The notes beneath the pieces are model-generated. The model made no database searches, was not told where the DNA came from, and saw only the letters and a list, made by a program, of their open reading frames with translations. From Spirosoma sp. (GTDB lineage Bacteria > Bacteroidota > Bacteroidia > Cytophagales > Spirosomataceae): 5,734 nt of DNA. The stretch lies in the NCBI GenBank assembly GCA_025351545.1, contig JANXVQ010000254.1:1-5734 (forward strand). The letters run 5' to 3'. The position numbers and the translations under genes were made by a program. Shown in pieces: positions 1-5,665 of this stretch; the stretch's first letter is position 1, and each line of letters starts with the position of its first letter.

Positions 1-64
1 GGCATTCGTTTCAATCAGAATTGGCCGCAAATATCCCGATTCTATGGTATGGAAACAAACGCTA

Positions 65-673
65 TCAAGCCGTTTTCAACCAGCCCGTCACGCTCAGCCG
101 TTCGTGAGTGGCAGGCAACACCTCGTGTTCCAGCAAGCCACTCTCGAAACACACTAACCGACCACCTACTGGCGAGATGATGATTTGCTGTTCCTGGTCG
201 CCAGTAGCTCCGGGAAGGTAAAGGGCTAATTGACCGCCATCGGCTTCCTGCCAGTTGGTATTCAGGTAGCAGACTATGGAAAGTTTCCGGCGAGAGTCGC
301 TCCGAAATCGATCGAGATGGCGTTTATAGAATGTGCCGGGCGAATAGAGTGCGTAATGAAACTCGAAATCGCGCAGACCCAGATAGCAGGTTTGGTTGAC
401 ATACGCCACAAACTCATTGATCCGCGACAAAAATGCTATCTCAACGGGTGTAGTCGTCGCTTCATCTAACCAAAGAATTTCGTCGCCACGCACGGCATTT
501 TCGACCGATACGTGTTCATTTCCAATACCAGCAGCCTTAAACTTTCCAGAATCTCTTCGTTGGTGAAGCTGGTCGGCGAGTGCTGTCACTTCGCTTTGTG
601 TTATAAAATTATCTGCAATGCCATAGCCATCATTCAGGACACCGTCGATGATAGTCTCGAAGGCGACTGTCAA
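65..673 (-). CDS. 2-oxoglutarate/Fe(II)-dependent dioxygenase, prolyl 4-hydroxylase (PHD/EGLN/SM-20-like) family
   Basis: Predicted cytoplasmic non-haem iron enzyme that couples oxidative decarboxylation of 2-oxoglutarate to hydroxylation of a substrate, probably a protein prolyl residue. The core double-stranded beta-helix signature is complete: iron ligands H119 and D121 (in FYKRHLDRF) and H183 (in LEHEVLP), with R192 (in HERLSVTGW) as the 2-oxoglutarate carboxylate anchor. VRGDEILWLDE at 61-71 resembles the IRGDKITW stretch of human PHD2, and CYLNTNW (135-141) also fits that family better than collagen-type hydroxylases. There is no signal peptide or membrane segment. The start is TTG at 673-671, overlapping the nuoK TGA stop by 4 nt. 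The only in-frame codons upstream run to a TGA at 694-692, and the protein has no internal methionine, so this start is well supported and implies translational coupling to nuoK. The gene ends in tandem in-frame stops TGA TAG. The family is secure; the substrate is unknown, and other 2OG-oxygenase activities are possible. Confidence 0.9.
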   Translation of the reverse strand: MTVAFETIIDGVLNDGYGIADNFITQSEVTALADQLHQRRDSGKFKAAGIGNEHVSVENAVRGDEILWLDEATTTPVEIAFLSRINEFVAYVNQTCYLGLRDFEFHYALYSPGTFYKRHLDRFRSDSRRKLSIVCYLNTNWQEADGGQLALYLPGATGDQEQQIIISPVGGRLVCFESGLLEHEVLPATHERLSVTGWLKTA

Positions 674-981
674 TAGTTTAGTTCGTTTAACTCATCCAAC
701 TGCGCCGTACGGAAATGGCGATAGACCTGCAAGACAATGGCCAGCGCAATAGCCGATTCTGCGGCCGCTACGACCATTACAAATAAGCTCAGCATTTGGC
801 CCTGCAAGCGGTCAGGGTCATACTGGCTAAAGGCCACAAGATTAATATTGACAGCATTAAGCATTAATTCGATGCCCATCAATACCACAATAGCGTGCCG
901 CTTAAGTAACACCACTGCCAGCCCGATACTGAAGAGTGCCGCGCCTACAAGTAAGAATAAATGACTGTCAACGGGTTGCAT
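670..981 (-). CDS. nuoK: NADH-quinone oxidoreductase subunit K (complex I membrane subunit)
   Basis: Small membrane subunit of proton-pumping complex I, homologous to mitochondrial ND4L. It forms part of the proton-transfer path between the quinone site and the antiporter-like subunits. The 103-residue length is normal for the family. Three hydrophobic helices are visible at about 5-25, 29-51 and 63-87. The two buried glutamates expected in helices 2 and 3 are present: E38 in GIELMLNAVNINLVAF and E75 in VAAAESAIALAIV, equivalent to E. coli NuoK E36 and E72. The ATG start lies inside the end of nuoJ, a 14-nt overlap, which suggests coupled translation. The C-terminal tail (RTAQLDELNELNY) is polar and lies outside the membrane. 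The gene overlaps the following dioxygenase by 4 nt. In most nuo operons nuoL comes next; here an oxygenase takes that place. Confidence 0.96.
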   Translation of the reverse strand: MQPVDSHLFLLVGAALFSIGLAVVLLKRHAIVVLMGIELMLNAVNINLVAFSQYDPDRLQGQMLSLFVMVVAAAESAIALAIVLQVYRHFRTAQLDELNELNY

Positions 982-1525
982 TTTGGGATGATTTAGTTTG
1001 TGGAGCCGCTAAATAGGTAGCGCCAACAAGGGCCGCCAGCAGCAGAATGCCAGCAATTTCAAATGGCACAACATACTCCGTCATGAGTTGTTTACCAATT
1101 ACAGTTACGGTGCTTTGCCAGCCAACGGGCTGAGTCAGTAACGTAAAATTGGCTCGTGCCAACAAGGTATATAAAGCAATAAATAAAGCGCCCGCTACCA
1201 GCACGGCAACCACCCAGCCCGACCCGGCCCCAGACCGGTTTTTAGAAATAATTCGGTTAGGTTGCTGACTGTTTGTGTCGTTTGGAAGTTCGGGTTTATT
1301 GGTGAGCATAACACCAAAAATCACCAACACCAACACGCCCCCAACATAGATCATAATCTGTGCAATGGCCAGAAAATCGGCACTGGCCAGTACAAATAAC
1401 CCCGCTACGCCAAATAGAGTCAGTAACAAAAAAAAGGCGGCATAGAGAACGTTACGCGTGATCAGGACGGCCATTGCGCCGAAAAGTGTGAGCGCAGAAA
1501 AGATATAAAAGGCAAATTGAAGCAC
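968..1525 (-). CDS. nuoJ: NADH-quinone oxidoreductase subunit J (complex I membrane subunit)
   Basis: Membrane subunit of complex I, homologous to ND6. It helps link quinone reduction to proton movement through the central hydrophilic axis. The length of 185 residues is usual. Five hydrophobic helices can be placed at about 3-22, 26-46, 52-74, 103-122 and 152-174, with a polar loop at 76-101. The signature third helix is clear (AQIMIYVGGVLVLVIFGVML, residues 55-74). It includes Y60, which matches the tyrosine at the conserved pi-bulge, and the TEYVVPFEIAG segment (149-159) before helix 5 is also typical. The start is GTG at 1525-1523, 17 nt after the nuoI stop. No ATG or other good start lies upstream in frame before the nuoI stop, and the next methionine (M18) would cut into helix 1. 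The 3' end overlaps nuoK by 14 nt. Confidence 0.95.
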   Translation of the reverse strand: MLQFAFYIFSALTLFGAMAVLITRNVLYAAFFLLLTLFGVAGLFVLASADFLAIAQIMIYVGGVLVLVIFGVMLTNKPELPNDTNSQQPNRIISKNRSGAGSGWVVAVLVAGALFIALYTLLARANFTLLTQPVGWQSTVTVIGKQLMTEYVVPFEIAGILLLAALVGATYLAAPQTKSSQNATR

Positions 1526-1542
1526 AGTGTTGCTGTTATAGA

Positions 1543-2943
1543 TTAGGATGATGGCTCATCGTCTGGTTTCGGTTTGGGCCGCATTGTGGGTCGAAAAGCT
1601 GGTTTCGGCTTCGGTGGCTCAACAGGCAGTTCTTCTTGCTTTTCAACAATTTTATCAGCCGTGGGCTCTTTCGTTTCTGGTATAGGAAGCTCGCCCTCTA
1701 CTTTCTGTGGTGCCGTAGCGGGCCGCATTGTCGGTCGAAAAGCGGGCGGCTTGGGTTTTGGAACCTCGGGCTGTTCATTCGACTCTGGTTCAACCGGCTG
1801 CGTTGGCTTCATCGTTGGCCGAAAGGCCGGTTTGGGTTTCGGCACTTCTGCTTCAGTGGCTATATCTTCCCGGGCTTTTGGCTCCGTTTCCGCTGGCTTG
1901 GGCGGTTTCATGGTTGGTCGAAAAGCCGGTTTTGGTTTTGGCGGTTCAGCATTTGCCGGCGCATCTGGTTCTGCTTCAGTTGGTTTTGCAACTGGCGGCT
2001 TCATTATCGGGCGAAAACCGGCTGGTTTTGCAACCGGCTTTGGAGTATCCTCTTTCCCGACTGATGCTGGTAATGCTGATTGCGTCGCATCAGACGGTAT
2101 ATCCGGTACGGCTATTACAGGTTTTTGCGTTGGTTCAAATACGGGTCGTTTCACAGCTTCCAAACCACCCTGGGCGATCTGTTGCATTTCGTCGGGCGTA
2201 GCATCTGTAAGCGGATGTTCGACAGATGAACCTTCGGAGTTAGCCGATCCGGCAACTGGAGTTGGTGGAGTTGATGTACTTGGCTTTGCTGTAGGCCGGA
2301 ACACAGGCCGTTTTGGGGCAGCTAAACCAATTTCGGCTTCTGATGATGGACTTACAGTGGTTACTTTAGCCGCTAGTTGTGCAGCCTTGGCTTCCTCTTT
2401 TTCCCGAACAAATTGTTCATACAAGGCCCGTTTCTCATCGGCCTGTTCGGGCGTTAATTCAGAAAAATGATACGTCAGCTTACCAAGTTCAAACTCGCTG
2501 TAATCAAACTTCTTGTCCATTGTCAGGCATTCGGTGGGGCAAACCACCGTGCAAAGGCCGCAGTAGCAGCACTTGGCCATATCAATATCAAATTTAGCCG
2601 CATACAATCGAATAGGCGACCCGTCAGATGCCCGGCCTACTTCTTCAGTGGCTTTGATAGCATCAATCGTTATACAATCGACAGGACAAACTTTAGCGCA
2701 TTTGTCACATACAATGCAGTCGTCAATCTCATTACGAAGCTGGTAGCGCCCATTGTCAGGAATAGGAAGTTGTTCGTACGGGTATTGTAGCGTGACTAAG
2801 CCATTCTGCAAATCAAAATAATTGGCACTCGCTATGCCTTCGGGTGTTCGGCGCTTTGTGGCATTCCGAAGATGTCTCAGCGTTAGACTTAACCCCTTGA
2901 GCGTCGTTCGGATACCCGATTGTATGTCCTGGAAATATGCCAT
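1543..2943 (-). CDS. nuoI: NADH-quinone oxidoreductase subunit I with a long proline-rich repeat tail
   Basis: Iron-sulfur subunit of the peripheral arm of complex I. It carries two [4Fe-4S] clusters (N6a/N6b) that pass electrons towards NuoB and quinone. Both ferredoxin motifs are intact: C76-C79-C82-C86 followed by Pro, and C125-C128-C131-C135 followed by Pro, with extra cysteines at 90, 126 and 139. The N-terminal amphipathic stretch (about 1-35) is usual. The family normally ends at about 160-220 residues; this protein has 466. A charged helical stretch (about 164-195) leads into a low-complexity tail (about 200-466) rich in Pro, Lys, Glu, Thr and Ala. The tail has seven motifs near KPAFRPTMKP separated by acidic linkers, and is probably disordered. 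The frame stays open without a stop or shift, and the repeats are conserved at protein level, so the tail is part of the gene and not an error. The ATG at 2943 fits the family N-terminus. The upstream neighbour is E1, not the usual nuoH. Confidence 0.95.
   Translation of the reverse strand: MAYFQDIQSGIRTTLKGLSLTLRHLRNATKRRTPEGIASANYFDLQNGLVTLQYPYEQLPIPDNGRYQLRNEIDDCIVCDKCAKVCPVDCITIDAIKATEEVGRASDGSPIRLYAAKFDIDMAKCCYCGLCTVVCPTECLTMDKKFDYSEFELGKLTYHFSELTPEQADEKRALYEQFVREKEEAKAAQLAAKVTTVSPSSEAEIGLAAPKRPVFRPTAKPSTSTPPTPVAGSANSEGSSVEHPLTDATPDEMQQIAQGGLEAVKRPVFEPTQKPVIAVPDIPSDATQSALPASVGKEDTPKPVAKPAGFRPIMKPPVAKPTEAEPDAPANAEPPKPKPAFRPTMKPPKPAETEPKAREDIATEAEVPKPKPAFRPTMKPTQPVEPESNEQPEVPKPKPPAFRPTMRPATAPQKVEGELPIPETKEPTADKIVEKQEELPVEPPKPKPAFRPTMRPKPKPDDEPSS
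1576..2313 (-). repeat. Seven-copy coding repeat (consensus KPAFRPTMKP) in the NuoI C-terminal tail
   Basis: Seven imperfect copies of a 10-11 residue motif lie at NuoI residues 211-221 (KRPVFRPTAKP, nt 2281-2313), 265-275 (KRPVFEPTQKP, 2119-2151), 306-316 (KPAGFRPIMKP, 1996-2028), 338-347 (KPAFRPTMKP, 1903-1932), 371-380 (KPAFRPTMKP, 1804-1833), 398-408 (KPPAFRPTMRP, 1720-1752) and 447-456 (KPAFRPTMRP, 1576-1605). Start-to-start spacing is 54, 41, 32, 33, 27 and 49 residues, so this is not a strict tandem array. The last four copies are the most alike and are preceded by an extra PKP. This suggests later duplication at the 3' end, while copies 1 and 2 have diverged. Invariant positions are the Phe, the Pro two residues after it, and the closing (K/R)P. 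Linkers between copies are acidic. Confidence 0.93.
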
Positions 2944-2951
2944 TTTTTAGC

Positions 2952-3017
2952 GTGAAAGAGCGGAAAAGAAAAAAGGGTCTGTAAAATGATCGCCCTTGCA
3001 TTCTTTCGCTCTTTCAC
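2952..3017 (-). other. Long imperfect inverted repeat filling the E1-nuoI gap (RNA hairpin; attenuator or terminator candidate)
   Basis: GTGAAAGAGCG at 2952-2962 is exactly complementary to CGCTCTTTCAC at 3007-3017, giving 11 paired bases. Inside it, 2963-2970 and 3001-3006 add about six more pairs with small bulges. An inner stem pairs AAGGG (2973-2977) with CCCTT (2993-2997) around a 15-nt loop. In the minus-strand transcript the structure begins at the last base of the E1 stop codon and ends 8 nt before the nuoI ATG. A U-rich run follows the inner stem (CCCTTTTTTCTTTT), so the inner stem alone could act as a weak intrinsic terminator. The full hairpin is followed by GCTAAAAAATG and has no U-run. 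It could also be a processing site or a fold limiting access to the nuoI start. The symmetry is seen; the role is inferred. Confidence 0.6.
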
Positions 3018-5422
3018 TAAATTTTGGGAAACCGTTCCGGCTCTGACTCGCTCATCATGGCGTATACCAGTTCGATTACATCATCAACGTTTGGCTTCGA
3101 GAAATAATCGCCATCTGAGCCATAAGGTGGCCTGTGTGGTTTGGCTGACATCGTACGTGGAGCCGAATCTAAATATCGATACGCACTCTGATTTTCAACA
3201 ACTTGCTGCATCATATACGCTGATGCTCCGCCCGGCACATCTTCATCGGCAAATAACACCCGATTCGTTTTCTTAATGGATTCAACAATGGTCTGGTTTA
3301 CGTCGAATGGTAGTAATGTTTGCACATCCATTACCTCAACGTTAATGCCCATTGCGGCCAATTGACTAGCCGCATCCAGCACAATTCGGCACATTGACCC
3401 ATATGTTACAACTGTTACATCGGAGCCGCCACGCAATATGTCTGGTACGCCCAGCGGCACACAAAACTCGGCCAGATTGGTTGGTAATGTTTCTTTTAAA
3501 CGATACCCATTCAGGGATTCGATCAACAGCGCCGGATCATCACCTTTGATAAGCGTATTATAAAAGCCGGCGGCCTGCGTCATATTACGCGGCACCAGTA
3601 TGTGAAGTCCCCGCAGACTACTGAGCATGGTTCCCATCGGCGAGCCCGAATGCCAGATACCTTCCAGTCGATGCCCTCGTGTTCGGATAATCAGTGGTGC
3701 TTTCTGCCCTCCTTTGGTCCGATATTGCAACGTGGCTAAATCGTCTGTTAGGGTGGCTAATGTGTAATAAACATAGTCGAAATACTGAATCTCGACTATA
3801 GGTCGCAGGCCACGCATAGCCATCCCTATGCCCTGACCAATAATAGTGGTTTCGCGAATGCCGGTATCAGTAATGCGAATCTCTCCGAATTTTTCCTGTA
3901 ATCCGGCAAATCCCTGATTTACATCACCAATATGGCCTACGTCTTCGCCTATAGCGACTACACGCGGGTCTCGGCTAAACAGGCTATCGAAATAACGCTG
4001 GAGCAGCAAATAACCATCGAGCACAGGGCTATCGTCGGCAAATTGGGCAGGAACTGCTTCAACCAGCAAAGGCGACTCAGGCGACTGACTATATAAATGT
4101 GAGCTAAAGCGGTCGGCGTTTTCGGCATTCGTGCGGTCGAGCCAGGCGTGTAATCGCTGCCGACCCGCACTGGTATCGGTTCGCAACACGCGTAACGCTT
4201 TCCGTACAGCTGCCACCGCATCCCGACGTACGGGCGAAACCGTTTTGCGAAGTTCCTCCCGGATAGCCATCAACTCGGCAGATTTAGTATTATGACGAGC
4301 CGTTTGCTGAAGTAAGTCCAGTGCTTCGTCATAATCTCCTTTCATAGATGCCTGAAAAGCACCCCAAGCTGTTAGACGGTCTTTTTTCGTCGATTGTTTC
4401 GCTTCATGTTCAATAGCTTCCAATTCTTCGCTGGTTGCGTATCCATTTTCTAAAATCCACTGACGGAATATCAGATTACAGTCATGCTCGGCTTCCCACG
4501 TCAGACGTTGCTTTGATTTATAGCGTTCATGCGAACCAGACGACGAATGGCCCTGTGGCTGAGTAAGTTCCTGTACATGAACGAGTACGGGCACATGTTC
4601 GGTACGGCAAATGTGGGCCGCCTGCTGATACGTTTCGATCAGGGCAACATAATCCCAACCCTTTACCGTAAAGATTTCAAGCCCTTTTTCATCGCCATCA
4701 CGTTGAAAACCAGCTAATGCTTTTGAGATACTTCCTTTAACCGTTTGATACTCAATCGGCACAGATATTCCATAGCCATCATCCCAGACAGACATCAACA
4801 AGGGCACCTGCAATACGCCAGCGGCATTCATGGCCTCCCAAAACATCCCCTGCGAGGTCGATGCGTCACCTATGGTAGCAAAAACAATTTCGTTGCCGTT
4901 ATGCGAAAAATTAGTCAGATCGCTTAGCGCAGCATTGTTGCGAAAAAGTTTGGAAGCATAGGCCAGCCCAAGTGCACGCGGAATTTGCCCTGCTGTGGGA
5001 GCAATATCACAGACAGAATTATAGAGTTCGGTTTGGTTACGCCACAGTCCCTGTTCATCGAGCCAGCGAGTAGCAAAATGGCCGTTCATTGATCGACCGG
5101 CGGTATTAGGCTCCGCCTTTACATCTGTATGGGCATAAAGCTGCGCGAAGAACTCCGTCCAGCGAAGTTCCCCTAAAGCCGCCACAAATGTTTGGTCGCG
5201 GTAATAGCCAGAACGAAAATCGCCCCGGTCAAAAGCACTGGCGGCTGCTAATTGAGCCAACTCCTTGCCATCGCCGAATATGCCGAATTTAGCTCTACCT
5301 CCCATCACATCACGCCGACCCAACAAACTTACCTGTCGGCTTTCGTAAGCTAACCGGTAATCTGACAGGATTTTTTCACGACTTAAAATATCAGTCGAGC
5401 GGAGTTGTTCGTTTGCTATCAC
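3017..5422 (-). CDS. Fused alpha/beta E1 component of a 2-oxoacid (branched-chain type) dehydrogenase complex
   Basis: Thiamine-diphosphate enzyme that decarboxylates a 2-oxoacid, most likely a branched-chain one, and passes the acyl group to the lipoyl domain of E2, feeding acyl-CoA and NADH production. Residues about 10-340 are the E1-alpha part. The ThDP/Mg motif starts at G185-D186 and closes at D214-D215, where most relatives have NN. The His/Ser loop GHSSSGSHERY is at 291-301. A helical linker (about 341-465) joins the E1-beta part (about 466-801), which shows IGEDVG (491-496), the catalytic-type glutamate E524 in GIRETTIIGQG, RPIVEIQYFDY (540-550), and H591 in IWHSGSP. Alpha and beta are separate proteins in many bacteria; a single chain is common in Bacteroidota. 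The start is GTG at 5422-5420. The frame closes upstream at a TAA (5461-5459) with no ATG or TTG between, and the family N-terminus (about residues 10-80) lies before the first internal Met. No E2 or E3 gene is in view, so substrate assignment is tentative. Confidence 0.92.
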   Translation of the reverse strand: MIANEQLRSTDILSREKILSDYRLAYESRQVSLLGRRDVMGGRAKFGIFGDGKELAQLAAASAFDRGDFRSGYYRDQTFVAALGELRWTEFFAQLYAHTDVKAEPNTAGRSMNGHFATRWLDEQGLWRNQTELYNSVCDIAPTAGQIPRALGLAYASKLFRNNAALSDLTNFSHNGNEIVFATIGDASTSQGMFWEAMNAAGVLQVPLLMSVWDDGYGISVPIEYQTVKGSISKALAGFQRDGDEKGLEIFTVKGWDYVALIETYQQAAHICRTEHVPVLVHVQELTQPQGHSSSGSHERYKSKQRLTWEAEHDCNLIFRQWILENGYATSEELEAIEHEAKQSTKKDRLTAWGAFQASMKGDYDEALDLLQQTARHNTKSAELMAIREELRKTVSPVRRDAVAAVRKALRVLRTDTSAGRQRLHAWLDRTNAENADRFSSHLYSQSPESPLLVEAVPAQFADDSPVLDGYLLLQRYFDSLFSRDPRVVAIGEDVGHIGDVNQGFAGLQEKFGEIRITDTGIRETTIIGQGIGMAMRGLRPIVEIQYFDYVYYTLATLTDDLATLQYRTKGGQKAPLIIRTRGHRLEGIWHSGSPMGTMLSSLRGLHILVPRNMTQAAGFYNTLIKGDDPALLIESLNGYRLKETLPTNLAEFCVPLGVPDILRGGSDVTVVTYGSMCRIVLDAASQLAAMGINVEVMDVQTLLPFDVNQTIVESIKKTNRVLFADEDVPGGASAYMMQQVVENQSAYRYLDSAPRTMSAKPHRPPYGSDGDYFSKPNVDDVIELVYAMMSESEPERFPKI

Positions 5423-5506
5423 AACAGAGCTACGGATTGAAATCGTCCAACAATCTATTTATTGATGAAGTAGCTGGCATCGGACAGGCCGTTTACCAAG
5501 CAAAAG

Positions 5507-5538
5507 TAAAAGTAAGGCAAAAGAAGTCAGCTTTCAAA
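5507..5538 (-). promoter_or_regulatory. Candidate Bacteroidota-type sigma promoter for the E1 gene
   Basis: Read on the minus strand, TTTG (5538-5535) is followed after 20 nt by TACTTTTA (5514-5507). This matches the Bacteroidota housekeeping consensus TTTG, N19-21, TAnnTTTG in all but the last base. A perfect TACTTTTG (5508-5501) sits just downstream, but its spacing from the TTTG is 26 nt. Transcription would start near 5500, leaving a leader of roughly 75-80 nt before the GTG start. No other comparable site was seen between here and the gene. Confidence 0.45.
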
Positions 5539-5591
5539 AAAACGATTTTTTGAGTTTATTTGTTGAGCAAATCAAAACCACAACGTTTTTG

Positions 5592-5604
5592 GCAAACTGT
5601 TTGC
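5592..5604. promoter_or_regulatory. Perfect 13-bp palindrome GCAAAC-T-GTTTGC, possible operator
   Basis: The two 6-base arms are exact inverted copies around one central base, in the AT-rich divergent region between E1 and the plus-strand gene at 5666. It abuts the TTTG at 5605-5608 proposed as the -33 element of the plus-strand promoter, and lies about 54 nt upstream of the -33 element proposed for E1. A dimeric regulator could therefore act on the plus-strand gene and possibly on both. A chance palindrome is possible, and no known regulator motif is recognised. Confidence 0.3.
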
Positions 5605-5637
5605 TTTGGTTGTCGTTTGTAAAGCTTAGTATTTTAA
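5605..5637 (+). promoter_or_regulatory. Weak candidate promoter for the plus-strand gene at the right edge
   Basis: TTTG (5605-5608) is followed after 21 nt by TATTTTAA (5630-5637), a partial match to TAnnTTTG (four of six fixed bases). It sits about 28 nt before the ATG at 5666. The region is AT-rich, so a chance match is quite possible. Confidence 0.25.
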
Positions 5638-5665
5638 TAACCAAACTATAATTCTATTTATTCCG

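Noticed and set aside
1..64. Start of a further minus-strand gene, possibly nuoL, from an ATG at 5-3
   Set aside because: Only five bases of such a gene would be visible. The position 59 nt after the oxygenase stop is plausible but nothing in the sequence identifies it.
1..180. Plus-strand frame open from the left edge to a TGA at 178-180, as the tail of an incoming gene
   Set aside because: It overlaps the oxygenase C-terminal coding region by more than 100 nt and its product has no recognisable features.
1636..2201. Two further plus-strand frames in the same stretch (1636-2064 and 1728-2201)
   Set aside because: Low-complexity Trp/Arg/Phe- or Leu/Val-rich products produced by the same repeats in other frames; no recognisable domain and no start signals.
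1574..2470. Long plus-strand open frame of 298 codons opposite the nuoI tail, giving a Gly/Phe/Ser-rich repeat protein
   Set aside because: It is the mirror of the Pro/Lys/Thr-rich nuoI repeats: Pro, Ala and Lys codons read in reverse become Gly, Cys/Ser/Gly and Phe/Leu. nuoI has clear homology and intact cluster motifs, so the plus-strand frame is a by-product of repeat composition.
2986..3276. Plus-strand open frame of 96 codons over the E1 3' end and the intergenic hairpin
   Set aside because: It lies opposite the well-conserved E1-beta C-terminus and shows no domain or signal of its own.
4000..4420. E1 linker region suspected as a gene-fusion error or frameshift joining separate alpha and beta genes
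   Set aside because: The frame is continuous with no stop or start cluster, the linker has helical coding character, and single-chain E1 proteins are common in Bacteroidota.
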